Assembly: GCF_001434055.1 (NCBI RefSeq)
Contig: NZ_AZCZ01000001.1
Span: forward strand, 62,001 to 126,000
Direction of reading: 5' to 3'
DNA: 64,000 bases
Source of the DNA: Levilactobacillus parabrevis ATCC 53295
GTDB lineage: Bacteria; Bacillota; Bacilli; Lactobacillales; Lactobacillaceae
Both the position numbers and the translations under genes were made by a program. The notes under the pieces are model-generated. The model made no database searches, was not told the DNA's origin, and saw nothing but the letters and a program-made list of their open reading frames with translations. Shown here piece after piece: positions 37,497-46,528 of this stretch. How positions within the stretch are numbered: position 1 is the stretch's first letter; the number at the start of each line of letters is the position of its first letter.

Positions 37497-39230
37497 TTAC
37501 TTAGTGTCGTCCGTGTCGCGCTTAGGCTTTTCCTTACCTTTACTTTGGTAATAGGCATCTTCTAAGCGTTTGTAAGACCCGGGTTCCACTTCGTCCAGCA
37601 CGGTGGCAATGGTTTCCAACGCCTTGGCGTACTGATGCTTGTTCTCGAACAAGTCGGCCGCTTCCTTGCTGGCAGTGGCGACGTTCTCGTGACTGGTCTG
37701 GTAACGGTTAGCGTACTGCAACAGCTGTTCCGCCAACTCGGAACTGTCGATCAGATCATCAGTTTTCTCCTGCAACGTGTCCAAATCAGTCTGAATGATC
37801 AGCAATTGCTTGGTGATCCGTTCCATGTCGATCTGGGGTTGATCCATATCCGTTGCTAGTTGGGCCACCTCGTCACGTACAACGAAGAAGTAGTCCAGAT
37901 AAGTTTGAGGAATGCCCGGAAGATTTAAGTTCTCAACTTGCCGCCGCAAACTATGTAAATCAAAATCGAATTGCTGTAAGGTGTCTCTGGCCTGCTTCTC
38001 TTCATCGGCGAGACCGGCAACGCTCTTCAAGATGTCAGCCTGTTGCTGTTCAATCTGTTCCAGGTCCTTTTGTTGCTGTTCTTGGTGAGCCAACACTTGT
38101 GAGTACGTGGCCGTCTTACCGGTCAGGTCTTGCATGTCTCGTTGATAAATGCCGTCGATGCCTCGCAACTGTTCGTTAAGTTCACGCGCAGTTTCGATCT
38201 CTTGATGATCCAACGTGTAGTTTTGACTCAACCGATCGAGCTCAGCCATCAGCGCGTGGCTTTGGTTTTGCGCGTGGGCAATAAACTTTGCGACACCATC
38301 CAGATTAGCTTCAACTGGCGACTTGGCATCAATTTCCGTTTGCATCAGGTCATAAATACTATCGATTTGCGTGGCGATCCGGTCATTGACGACCTTGGCA
38401 TCGTCAGGTCGTAAATCGCCTAACGTATCAAGGTTGGCGCTGATGTGGTCCTCGATGGTACTGATCATCTCGGGAACGTTTTGATCGCCAAAGTGATAAT
38501 TATCAGCACTCAACTGTTGGTAACCACTCCGAAGTTCCTTGACTTGGTCGGGGAAGACGACCGTCAGATCCTTATACAGTGGTGGAATGGCTTTAATCAA
38601 GCCTTCCAACACAGCCGTATCATCGTGTAACTGATTCAACACATCGGCAGCCCGTTGATGGTCGCCTTCTTGCGTTAACCGTGAGAAGGTGTCAAAGTTA
38701 TCTTCTAATTGACTCAACTGTTCCTCTAAGCCATCGATGCTGGGACCAAAGGCAAAGTTTTTGGCCAACAGTGTCTTCCGCAGGCCCTGATACTTCTGTT
38801 CCAATTCCTTCACGGCGGCTCGGTGTTGCTTATCGACTTCTTGGAGGTGGGTCAACTGTTCCTGAACGGACTTAATCAGTTCATCGGTCTGATCGACTAA
38901 AGTCGTAACCTTGGTGAGATTTTGCCGCAACTGAATCAAGTTGACTCCTCGCGAGTCACTTAGGAGTTGGGCCAACTGATCATCGATTCGGGTAAAGCGG
39001 TTCTCGGTGATTTCAGAGAAATCGGACTGCAAGTTTTCGTAGTCCTCTAACGATTGCCCAGTTAGGCTCAATTGCCCCACCAATTGCAGCTCATCCTTTA
39101 ACGGAATGGCTTCCATCGCTTCCTTTTTCGTAGTTAGCGTCGCGACTTGGCGCCGAATCCGTTGCTGGTACACCAACAAGCCAACGTACGCGGCAATCGC
39201 AAGTATGACGATTCCTATTAGTACAATCAT
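37497..39230 (-). CDS. ezrA: Septation ring formation regulator EzrA
   Basis: EzrA is a membrane-anchored spectrin-like regulator of FtsZ and of the division/elongation switch. The 577-residue protein has an N-terminal transmembrane helix (about residues 1-20) and then continuous heptad-rich helices, matching the family's five repeats and length. ATG 39230 follows AAGGATGGGG. It is divergent from the fRMsr gene. Confidence 0.94.
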   Translation of the reverse strand: MIVLIGIVILAIAAYVGLLVYQQRIRRQVATLTTKKEAMEAIPLKDELQLVGQLSLTGQSLEDYENLQSDFSEITENRFTRIDDQLAQLLSDSRGVNLIQLRQNLTKVTTLVDQTDELIKSVQEQLTHLQEVDKQHRAAVKELEQKYQGLRKTLLAKNFAFGPSIDGLEEQLSQLEDNFDTFSRLTQEGDHQRAADVLNQLHDDTAVLEGLIKAIPPLYKDLTVVFPDQVKELRSGYQQLSADNYHFGDQNVPEMISTIEDHISANLDTLGDLRPDDAKVVNDRIATQIDSIYDLMQTEIDAKSPVEANLDGVAKFIAHAQNQSHALMAELDRLSQNYTLDHQEIETARELNEQLRGIDGIYQRDMQDLTGKTATYSQVLAHQEQQQKDLEQIEQQQADILKSVAGLADEEKQARDTLQQFDFDLHSLRRQVENLNLPGIPQTYLDYFFVVRDEVAQLATDMDQPQIDMERITKQLLIIQTDLDTLQEKTDDLIDSSELAEQLLQYANRYQTSHENVATASKEAADLFENKHQYAKALETIATVLDEVEPGSYKRLEDAYYQSKGKEKPKRDTDDTK

Positions 39231-39417
39231 TTTGACCCCATCCTTCATCAACATTTCAACGTTTAAACGAGTTGTAAAATAACTCGGTTCACTTTATAAT
39301 TTAATCTAATCTTGATTATAGCATAAGTGACGCACTGGCTTCACTACGTTTTCATGATTCTCTTAACCTTTCTGGCTATAATCAAACAATTAATGCTAAA
39401 ACAATGGAGGCCTTTTC

Positions 39418-39888
39418 ATGAGTGATCGTATCAATCCTTTAATTACCGAACAACTTGACGCCCTCCTATATGAGGAAACGAATCTCGTGGCGAACCTTGC
39501 CAATGCATCTGCCCTACTCAAGCAAACCCTGACGGATGTTAACTGGGCGGGCTTTTATCTGTATCAGCCTGAAACGGACGATCTGATTCTGGGACCCTTC
39601 CAGGGTAACGTTGCCTGTGTGCACATCGAAAATGGTCACGGAGTCTGCGGTACTGGCTTAGCCACGCAAGAAACCCAACTGGTCGCCGACGTCCACGAAT
39701 TCGCTGGCCACATCGCCTGTGATTCCGCCAGCAACGCCGAAGTCGTGGTGCCCCTCACCTTGAACGACGGTACCAAGCTGGGCGTCATGGATATTGACTC
39801 CCCTAGCAAGGGCCGATTCACTACTGAAGACCAAGAAGTATTGGAAGAATTCGCGCGCGTTTTGCTAAAACACATTGACAAAGCCTAG
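39418..39888 (+). CDS. Free methionine-R-sulfoxide reductase (GAF domain, YtsP-like)
   Basis: Reduces free methionine-R-sulfoxide, an antioxidant function. The 156-residue GAF protein has the three family cysteines in VACVHIENGHGVCGTGLA (about 74-92) and GHIACDSASNAEVVVPL (about 100-116). A -10 TATAAT lies about 35 bases upstream and GGAGG precedes the start. The rpsD promoter begins inside its last codons. Confidence 0.93.
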   Translation: MSDRINPLITEQLDALLYEETNLVANLANASALLKQTLTDVNWAGFYLYQPETDDLILGPFQGNVACVHIENGHGVCGTGLATQETQLVADVHEFAGHIACDSASNAEVVVPLTLNDGTKLGVMDIDSPSKGRFTTEDQEVLEEFARVLLKHIDKA

Positions 39889-39904
39889 TGTTTCTGGTTA
39901 TACT
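39875..39904 (+). promoter_or_regulatory. rpsD promoter
   Basis: -35 TTGACA (perfect, 39875-39880, within the end of the preceding gene) and -10 TATACT (39899-39904) with an 18-base spacer. Gives a leader of about 175 nt before rpsD. Confidence 0.75.
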
Positions 39905-39910
39905 GGTGCT

Positions 39911-40086
39911 TGTGTAAAATAATGCAGCGATAAGTGGTAAGCTCGTCAACAGATTGTTGCCGTTCAATTGGTTCAGGAAGTAACCTGCGGCTGCATACGG
40001 TGAAACCTGCAAAGCAACCTGCACGAATACTAAACTTATATACAGCTTATTTTACTCCAAATAATATTTTATTGGAGGAACTATCT
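39911..40086 (+). ncRNA. rpsD leader, probable S4 autoregulatory RNA
   Basis: The 175-nt untranslated leader contains short complementary segments (for example GCAGCG...CGGCTGC and TGCAAAG...CCTGCA) ahead of GGAGGAACTATCT. In Bacillus, S4 binds such a leader and represses its own synthesis. I infer the same from length and location, without a full fold. Confidence 0.45.
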
Positions 40087-40692
40087 ATGTCTCGTTACAC
40101 TGGCCCAAGCTGGCGTATTTCCCGTCGTTTAGGGGTATCCCTTTCCGGCACTGGTAAAGAATTAAACCGTCGTCCTTACGCACCTGGTGATCATGGTCAA
40201 GGTCGTCGTCAAAAGTTATCTGAATACGGTACGCAATTGCGTGAAAAGCAAAAGCTCCGGTTCACTTACGGCATGACTGAACGTCAATTCTACAACTTGT
40301 TCAAGCGTGCCGGCAAGATCTCTGAAGGTACCCATGGTACTAACTTCATGATCTTACTCGAACGTCGTCTTGACAACATGGTTTACCGTTTAGGTTTGGC
40401 AACGACTCGTCGTCAAGCTCGTCAATTGGTTAACCATGGTCACATCACGGTTGATGGCAAGCGCGTTGACATCCCTTCATACGAAGTCGAAGTTGGCCAA
40501 GTTATCTCCGTTCGTGAAAAGTCTAAGGACATGGCAATCATCAAGGGCGCTGTTGAAGCCGTTGTTGGTCGTCCACAATACGTCCAATTCGACGCTGACA
40601 AGTTGGAAGGTTCCCTTACCCGCTTCCCTCAACGTGAAGAATTAGATGCAGAACTCGACGATTCACTTATCGTTGAATACTACAACCGTTAA
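40087..40692 (+). CDS. rpsD: 30S ribosomal protein S4
   Basis: Primary 16S rRNA-binding protein that nucleates 30S assembly. The 201-residue protein opens [15 protein letters not shown], has the S4 domain [34 protein letters not shown] (about residues 98-131) and ends in a typical EYYNR. It lacks the zinc-finger cysteines, so it is the C-minus type. ATG 40087 follows TTGGAGG. Monocistronic, with its own promoter and terminator. Confidence 0.98.
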   Translation: MSRYTGPSWRISRRLGVSLSGTGKELNRRPYAPGDHGQGRRQKLSEYGTQLREKQKLRFTYGMTERQFYNLFKRAGKISEGTHGTNFMILLERRLDNMVYRLGLATTRRQARQLVNHGHITVDGKRVDIPSYEVEVGQVISVREKSKDMAIIKGAVEAVVGRPQYVQFDADKLEGSLTRFPQREELDAELDDSLIVEYYNR

Positions 40693-40717
40693 GATTAACG
40701 TCTTGATTGGTTTGAAG

Positions 40718-40746
40718 AAGTCTCGCCGGTTGGCGGGGCTTTTTTA
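40718..40746 (+). terminator. Terminator of rpsD
   Basis: AGTCTCGCC, four-base loop, GGCGGGGCTTTTTT. A second terminator-like hairpin (ACGCCCT...GGGGCGTTTT) follows near 40827-40855; the remaining bases up to 40950 show no gene. Confidence 0.88.
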
Positions 40747-40950
40747 TTACCAAAACTTTCAACCAACCATTAGCTACAACTGATTTTACGTGAGATTTAT
40801 AGGACAGCGCCAAAAACTATGGAGATACGCCCTTTCCATGGGAGGGGCGTTTTACTTATTCAAAAAATAAAGATCACGGTCAAGCTTATCCATCAATCAC
40901 GTGTAACTGGTTGGTAAGACTCCTCTATCATCCGAATGTATGACACCATA

Positions 40951-41006
40951 AAAATATGCATCGCACCCTTCCAGCTAATTACGACAGCCAAGAGGGCGCG
41001 ATGCAT
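40951..41006 (-). terminator. Terminator of the DUF2335 gene
   Basis: The minus strand has GCATCGCGCCCTC, 20-base loop, GAAGGGTGCGATGC, then ATATTTTTA. Just past the stop codon at 41017. Confidence 0.7.
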
Positions 41007-41016
41007 ACAAACTTAT

Positions 41017-41508
41017 TTAATTATCTTCATCATTTTTATCAGTTGAAATATCATCTTTACCTGACAAAGCATTAACCTGATCGACGAGGCTTCCTAAAAA
41101 TACTAAGAAACCTCCTGCGCCAAATACTGTCCCGATAATTCTGTGATTGTTCATGATCAAGACAAATGACCCAACTAGCAGTAAAATTGTTACAAGAACT
41201 AAACTACCCAATGTAAACCATGCCAGATGCCCCCGGCGTGCCTGCCGTTTTGTTTCCAGCTTGCGACGATGCTGAGACTCTTGCACACCATTCTCAATAA
41301 TCTCTTTTGCTGCCCCTGGATAAAGTTTTTCATATCCTTCAAGGATTGCTGGATGAGGTATCGGACCAGAATACATTTCCATTGTGGCAATGATTTTTTC
41401 CTGATCCTCAGAAGGTAAGTTCTCCAACTTATCAAGAATATCAGTTCTACTACCAACGTTGTTTTTATCGCTTATCTTTGACTGTTTGTCTGGTAAGCTT
41501 TCTGTCAT
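41017..41508 (-). CDS. DUF2335 membrane protein
   Basis: The 163-residue protein has the DUF2335 signature (YSGPIPHPAILEGYEKLYPGAAKEIIENG...HRRKLE, about residues 45-85) followed by two transmembrane helices (about 97-120 and 125-145) and an acidic tail. The family's role is unknown; members often occur in accessory regions. Lower GC than neighbours. It overlaps the upstream small gene by 44 bases. Confidence 0.8.
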   Translation of the reverse strand: MTESLPDKQSKISDKNNVGSRTDILDKLENLPSEDQEKIIATMEMYSGPIPHPAILEGYEKLYPGAAKEIIENGVQESQHRRKLETKRQARRGHLAWFTLGSLVLVTILLLVGSFVLIMNNHRIIGTVFGAGGFLVFLGSLVDQVNALSGKDDISTDKNDEDN

Positions 41509-41713
41509 ACTTGACTACCCCAAATTTCATGTCTTTACCAATCTTTTTCCAATCACTGGCAATTGCTTGCTGAGATGTCTGACTCTTTTGCGCACTTATG
41601 GTACGATTGGTAGATATTGAAAAGCCTTTGGCAATTGATCTTATCACTTTTAACGTGGCCAAGTTCGTTACTTTAGTTAGGGTGGAAACACGAAACGAAT
41701 TGAAATTTTGCAT
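41465..41713 (-). CDS. Small basic hypothetical protein
   Basis: 82 residues, rich in Lys, Ser and Thr, with no transmembrane segment and no recognised family. GGAGGAATCATGT precedes ATG 41713, a good ribosome site. The 44-base overlap with the DUF2335 gene suggests the two are expressed together. It resembles accessory genes in its AT-rich composition. Confidence 0.6.
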   Translation of the reverse strand: MQNFNSFRVSTLTKVTNLATLKVIRSIAKGFSISTNRTISAQKSQTSQQAIASDWKKIGKDMKFGVVKYDRKLTRQTVKDKR

Positions 41714-41906
41714 ACATGATTCCTCCTCACAATTCTAGTTTATTTGATTAAGATGTTATTAGCAAGTTAAGTATTTGATAAACAGCTAAAATATTATTCC
41801 CCATATGAACAGCATTTGCACGTATTTATTCAACAAGAGCATCATTGCGCCCAACCATGCAGACCGGCGTTAAAAGCTGCAGAACCTACATATTGGAGGC
41901 TTCACC

Positions 41907-42107
41907 ATGCCCATTTTGAATCTCGTCATGAGCCTGTCATTGGTCTTAAACATTCTGCTTGGCTTGGCCGTCATTGCCTTGCTAGTCGTCTTCTTCCTGT
42001 GGCTCCGCGACCGTCACAGTAAGACGCCGAAGGTTACGAACAAAACGCTCGCCTACTACGCTGGCCTGCTCGTGATTTTCTTAATAGCGAAATTAGTCAT
42101 GCACTAA
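41907..42107 (+). CDS. Small two-helix membrane protein
   Basis: 66 residues with two hydrophobic helices (about 5-32 and 48-64) separated by a basic loop (RDRHSKTPK). TTGGAGG lies eight bases before ATG. No family is recognised. It is flanked by a shared terminator. Confidence 0.65.
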   Translation: MPILNLVMSLSLVLNILLGLAVIALLVVFFLWLRDRHSKTPKVTNKTLAYYAGLLVIFLIAKLVMH

Positions 42108-42113
42108 TGATGC

Positions 42114-42163
42114 CAAATAAGCTGTGCATCCCCTACTTACTCGGGATGCACAGCTTATTTTCT
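42114..42163. terminator. Bidirectional terminator
   Basis: AATAAGCTGTGCATCCC, ten-base loop, GGGATGCACAGCTTATT forms a 17-bp stem with T/A runs on both sides. It serves the plus-strand 66-residue gene and the minus-strand AI-2E transporter. Confidence 0.85.
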
Positions 42164-42171
42164 ACTCAACT

Positions 42172-43218
42172 TTAAGCGTGATCAGTCGGCGTCGGTAACG
42201 TCTCTGATTTCACCTTCAACTGCACGTCGAACACGTCCAGGAAGAATGCTACCAGTGGCACCCCAACGATCAGTCCCCACGCACCAAAAATCTGTTCACT
42301 CACAATTAACGTAATGAAGGTCACGAAGATTGGCAGGTTGGTGGCGTTAGCCATTAGCCGTGGATGAAGGAAGTACGACTCGAACATGTGAATCACCACG
42401 ACCAGCACCAACACCTCGATCACGCGGATCAGACCACCCGTGACAAAGGCAATGATGACCAATGGAATCATCGAAATTAAGACCCCAGCCACTGGAATCA
42501 AGCCTAGGAAGAAGACCATGATTCCTAGAATTAACAAGCTTGGCATCCCAATCAACCAGAGACCCAACACCATCAAAATGGTATTGATCGTGCAAATAAT
42601 CAATTGCGTTTCGATAACCGTTCCAAAGATGTGGACAAACTTCAAAACTAAATTTCCCATCGGTACAAAGAGCCCCGCAAATCGGCTCTTGGTAAAGGCG
42701 TGCACGAACCGCTGTAATTGTGCCTTAGTCAGATTAAAGATGAAGCTGAAGAAGAACGCTAGAATCACCGTTTCAACGCCAGAACTGAACCGTGACAACT
42801 TCACCATCCCGCTAGACAGCATTGCCTTACCATTGCTAATGACCGTCGCGTTCTGGGTCAGATTCTTGACTAGCTTGGTCAGTGACGACTCCAACTGTGG
42901 ATAGGTCCGAACCAATTCATTCAAGGTATGTGGCAGACCAGAAGCCTCGGACACCAGCGGCGGGATAATCTGGCCAAATGCTGCGACCAGCACACCTAAA
43001 AACAACAGGTAGACCAGCAACGTCGACAGTAAATGATGTAGGTGCAAGTGCCGTTCAATCCCCACAATGGCCGCATTGCCTAAGTAAATGAAAATGATGG
43101 TGAACAACGCTAATGACAGAAAGCCTCGAGCACACCACGCGATGATGATCAGTAAGAGTAGTGCGCCATAGTAGGCTGTCAGTGGACTCTGCCACCATTT
43201 TTTAAGTATATTTATCAC
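42172..43218 (-). CDS. AI-2E family transporter
   Basis: The 348-residue protein has about eight transmembrane helices and the family's C-terminal motif LGLIPVAGVLISMIPLVIIA, then ESYFLHPRLMANATNLP. Family members export AI-2 or act as Na+/H+ antiporters; the substrate cannot be told here. GTG start after GGGGAGG. Monocistronic. Confidence 0.88.
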   Translation of the reverse strand: MINILKKWWQSPLTAYYGALLLLIIIAWCARGFLSLALFTIIFIYLGNAAIVGIERHLHLHHLLSTLLVYLLFLGVLVAAFGQIIPPLVSEASGLPHTLNELVRTYPQLESSLTKLVKNLTQNATVISNGKAMLSSGMVKLSRFSSGVETVILAFFFSFIFNLTKAQLQRFVHAFTKSRFAGLFVPMGNLVLKFVHIFGTVIETQLIICTINTILMVLGLWLIGMPSLLILGIMVFFLGLIPVAGVLISMIPLVIIAFVTGGLIRVIEVLVLVVVIHMFESYFLHPRLMANATNLPIFVTFITLIVSEQIFGAWGLIVGVPLVAFFLDVFDVQLKVKSETLPTPTDHA

Positions 43219-43307
43219 AAAAATCCTCCCCGATTATGCAAGCTAGTTTTAAGACTACCCGTCCCCCGTGGGGATTGCAACCAGTCCCCACTATTCTTCT
43301 ACAACGA

Positions 43308-43907
43308 TTAAAGTCGAATCAGTTGGTCATAGATCGGCAATAAGGCCGTCACATCGTCACGAATCACTTGCGCCTGCGCGGCTGGTGTTAACGTGAAGAA
43401 GGTATCCCCGCGCAGATAATTCCGCCCCACCTGCCATTCGGCATGACGCTGTGTTTGCGTGGCCATCAGTTCCTGATAAGCCTCCCGCGTCAACGGAACG
43501 CCGGCATTCTTATCGGTATGATCGCCACCGCATTCAAATCCAGCCGGCAACTGCAGCACCAGATCTTCCTTCAGACTACTCAGCAACGCCTGCCGCTCCT
43601 TGGCTTCCTGCAACACCGCCAACCAAATAAAGAAACGGTCGTCCCAGAAGCCAATTTCAATGTGTGGCAACATTTTATAGCCCCGCTTAGATGTACTGAA
43701 AGCCACCCAGGTATCGGTCGGCGGATTCTTCGTCCGGCGCCGGTGCTGGGAAATATGGTCATAGATTGGCATACTTAGCTTCGCGAAAACCGGTGCCAAA
43801 TCAGCTACGGTTGCCGTAAACTTGGGATCAATATACGCCTGAATCTTACCTAGTCGTCCCGGCAACGTCTGGTCATCAAACACGTGAAAATCCTGGTCTT
43901 GATACAT
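43308..43907 (-). CDS. DUF1054 (UPF0637, YktB-like) protein
   Basis: The 199-residue protein matches DUF1054: WVAFSTSKRGYKMLPHIEIGFWDDRFFIWLAVL (about residues 68-100). Cytoplasmic, function unknown. GAGGGGG precedes the start. Divergent from the plus-strand DUF1694 gene. Confidence 0.85.
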   Translation of the reverse strand: MYQDQDFHVFDDQTLPGRLGKIQAYIDPKFTATVADLAPVFAKLSMPIYDHISQHRRRTKNPPTDTWVAFSTSKRGYKMLPHIEIGFWDDRFFIWLAVLQEAKERQALLSSLKEDLVLQLPAGFECGGDHTDKNAGVPLTREAYQELMATQTQRHAEWQVGRNYLRGDTFFTLTPAAQAQVIRDDVTALLPIYDQLIRL

Positions 43908-43983
43908 GATGAGTCCCCCTCACTGAAAGTCCCTTTGATTCCATGGTATACTAACAACACTAACTTGAAAAGAGGGATTAGAC

Positions 43984-44436
43984 ATGGCTGAAAAGAGTCA
44001 GATGGACAAACATTTACAGAATTCTACCTTTGGTGCACCGAAAGTCAATCCGGACGAGCAACGCCGCTACCTGGGAACTTTCCGGGAACGGGTGTCGTTG
44101 GCCATGACCATCGCCGAAGTCAACGACCGAAGTAATTTGGACGCCTTCGTCACTGAGATCACGGCTCATCCCGATTATCAAATCATCCTAAACGGTCACA
44201 TTGCGCAGGCTGATCTCGCGCCTTATATGAAATTGGCCGCACAACACAATCTAAAGTTTACGATTCGTAACGATATTTTCTATGGGATGGCTGCCGACGA
44301 CTATGGTTTGATCATCGCCAGTGACCACGCCATCAACGACAACCCCATCACACTGGCAAAAAAGTACCCTGACCAGGCCCACACAGATACCGATACTCAG
44401 AAGAAGTCCCTACTGGATAAACTCCTGGGCAAGTAA
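43984..44436 (+). CDS. DUF1694 (YueI-like) protein
   Basis: The 150-residue protein begins MDKHLQNSTFGAPKVNPDEQ and carries YLGTFRERVSLAMT, both typical of YueI. Function unknown. AAGAGGG precedes ATG. It lies 18 bases ahead of rarA, so probably co-transcribed. Confidence 0.85.
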   Translation: MAEKSQMDKHLQNSTFGAPKVNPDEQRRYLGTFRERVSLAMTIAEVNDRSNLDAFVTEITAHPDYQIILNGHIAQADLAPYMKLAAQHNLKFTIRNDIFYGMAADDYGLIIASDHAINDNPITLAKKYPDQAHTDTDTQKKSLLDKLLGK

Positions 44437-44454
44437 CGAAAGGAGCTTCACTTT

Positions 44455-45729
44455 TTGGCACAACCACTTGCTTACCGCATGCGACCACAGCGTTTAGAAG
44501 ACGTGGTCGGCCAACAGGACTTGGTCGGCCCGGGCAAAATCATTGCCCGGATGGTTGCGGCAAAATTACTCTCATCTATGATTCTCTACGGACCGCCGGG
44601 CACCGGGAAGACCAGCATCGCCAGCGCGATTGCTGGATCGACCAAGTATGCCTTCCGCAAGCTAAACGCGGCGACCGATTCCAAGAAGGATCTCCAAGTC
44701 GTAGCGGCCGAAGCCAAGATGAGTGGCACCGTCATTCTTCTCTTGGATGAAATTCACCGGCTGGACAAGACCAAACAAGACTTCCTGCTCCCCCACTTGG
44801 AGAGCGGCCGAATCATTCTGATCGGTGCGACCACTGAAAATCCCTACATCAACATCAACCCGGCCATTCGGAGTCGAACGCAAATTTTCGAGGTTCATCC
44901 GTTATCCTTAGACGACATCGAAACGGCTCTACGCCGCGCTATTACCGATAAGGAACGCGGCCTGGGTGACCTCCCGTTAGATATTGACGATGACGCCTTT
45001 CACTTCATGGCGGGGGCAACTAACGGCGACTTACGAAGTGCCTTGAATGGCCTGGAACTCGCCGCACAGTCAACACCACCTGGCGATGACGACCACATTC
45101 ACATTACGCTAGAAGTTGCCGAGGCCTGCTTTCAACGCCGGGCGTTGGTTGGCGACAAAAACGGCGATGCCCACTATGATGTGATTTCGGCTTTTCAAAA
45201 ATCAATTCGAGGGAGCGACACCGATGCCGCTCTCCACTACCTGGGGCAATTGGTCGCTGCGGGTGATCTGCCGTCGATCTGCCGCCGGCTCATGGTGATC
45301 GCCTACGAAGACATTGGCATGGCCAACCTACCAGCCGCAGCTCGAACCGTTCAAGCAGTCACGGCGGCTCAACAACTGGGCTTACCCGAGGGGCGGATTC
45401 CCCTCGCCGATGCGGTCATTGAGCTCTGCCTGTCGCCCAAATCCAACTCCGGAATCACTGCCATGGATGCGGCCCTGGAAGACGTGATGAACGGGCACAA
45501 CGGGGCGGTGCCCGACCGATTGAAGGACGCCCATTACGTGGGAGCCAAAAAGTTAGGTCACGGTACTGCCTACCAGTTTCCTCATGACTTCCCGAATGAC
45601 TGGGTCAAGCAGCAATATTTGCCGGATACTCTCCGTGACGCACAGTACTATCACCCTAAGACAAATGGCCGTTTTGAAAGCCAATTGGCCGAACAATACG
45701 AGCGTCTGCGCCGGGCCAATCGAACGTAA
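44455..45729 (+). CDS. rarA: Replication-associated recombination protein RarA (MgsA)
   Basis: AAA+ ATPase acting at stalled forks, related to clamp loaders. The 424-residue protein has Walker A GPPGTGKTS near residue 47, Walker B LLLDEIHRLDK near 100, sensor GATTENPY near 125 and the family's C-terminal tetramerisation domain. TTG start 12 bases after AGGAG. The 6S RNA follows with its own promoter. Confidence 0.95.
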   Translation: MAQPLAYRMRPQRLEDVVGQQDLVGPGKIIARMVAAKLLSSMILYGPPGTGKTSIASAIAGSTKYAFRKLNAATDSKKDLQVVAAEAKMSGTVILLLDEIHRLDKTKQDFLLPHLESGRIILIGATTENPYININPAIRSRTQIFEVHPLSLDDIETALRRAITDKERGLGDLPLDIDDDAFHFMAGATNGDLRSALNGLELAAQSTPPGDDDHIHITLEVAEACFQRRALVGDKNGDAHYDVISAFQKSIRGSDTDAALHYLGQLVAAGDLPSICRRLMVIAYEDIGMANLPAAARTVQAVTAAQQLGLPEGRIPLADAVIELCLSPKSNSGITAMDAALEDVMNGHNGAVPDRLKDAHYVGAKKLGHGTAYQFPHDFPNDWVKQQYLPDTLRDAQYYHPKTNGRFESQLAEQYERLRRANRT

Positions 45730-45733
45730 CGAA

Positions 45734-45762
45734 TTGAATTTTTTATAAAAATATGCTACTAT
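45734..45762 (+). promoter_or_regulatory. Promoter of the 6S RNA gene
   Basis: -35 TTGAAT (45734-45739), 17-base spacer, extended -10 TGCTACTAT with TACTAT at 45757-45762. Begins immediately after the rarA stop. Confidence 0.75.
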
Positions 45763-45768
45763 ACAAGT

Positions 45769-46007
45769 GGTTCTAAGGTGTACGCGTTGTCTCACTACAA
45801 GTTGCCGAACAAGTAATTATAAAACGGGATTGCCTAAGGGCAGAGAAGATGACATGCCTTTTCACTTGGAAGTCAGACGCTCTGCCACGCTCTCCCCCCT
45901 GCATTTGTCATCGCGGGTCAACATGACTAGACAATTAACGGCACCACTTAGATCATCAAAAGCATTCGTGCTTTGAGGGCCATTCCATTGAATGGTCCTT
46001 TTCTTTT
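45769..46007 (+). ncRNA. ssrS: 6S RNA (lacto-usp RNA)
   Basis: The noncoding interval between rarA and a small membrane gene plus usp is exactly the location of the lacto-usp motif, later recognised as 6S RNA in lactic acid bacteria. It has its own promoter, a GGTTCT...AGGGCC closing pair between ends, long imperfect helices, and an intrinsic terminator (GGGCCATTC, loop, GAATGGTCC, T-run, 45977-46007). 6S RNA binds RNA polymerase in stationary phase. Boundaries are estimates. Confidence 0.75.
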
Positions 46008-46144
46008 GGTGTCAGTGTGCTATCCTAAATAGATTGACGGTGACTGGCTCGTGGTCCAGCGCAGGTTCGCCACTCTAACACGGCACCAGTAACGTCCCAT
46101 TAATCAAAAAACTAATTTTTTCAAAAAACTCAAGGAGGCCCCTC

Positions 46145-46432
46145 ATGGTCATCACGATTCTTATGATTTGCTACACCCTACTCTCGTTTGGTATCGGCTA
46201 CTTTGCTTTTAGCCACCGCCAACGGCCCTTCCTGGTCTTTCACCCGGAGGAATTTCCCAACTTAAGTCGCGTCCTCGTTATCTGTGGGTCGATTCTCATG
46301 ATCATCGGTGTGCTGGCAGCCATCGCCACCATCATGAACAATACCATCTTTATTTCACTAACTTTACTAGCTGGGGTCATCGCAATCATGACTTTCCAAC
46401 TGATGCTTTTGCATTGGTTTCCAAAGCGGTAA
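46145..46432 (+). CDS. Small membrane protein upstream of usp
   Basis: 95 residues with three hydrophobic helices (about 3-22, 42-62, 66-90). No family is recognised; it is the hypothetical gene that accompanies usp after the 6S RNA in lactobacilli. AAGGAGG precedes ATG. Confidence 0.75.
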   Translation: MVITILMICYTLLSFGIGYFAFSHRQRPFLVFHPEEFPNLSRVLVICGSILMIIGVLAAIATIMNNTIFISLTLLAGVIAIMTFQLMLLHWFPKR

Positions 46433-46528
46433 CCGTTTCCAAGTTTTCCACCTTTTTTCACCATATTGCTTTTTATTTGGCGTTAAATAACGTATGATAA
46501 GAGTATAAAGTAATGAGAGGTGAACAAT

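Noticed and set aside
45767-45976. A 69-codon frame over the 6S RNA
   Set aside because: The interval has RNA-gene features (own promoter, terminator, location) and the frame lacks a ribosome site.
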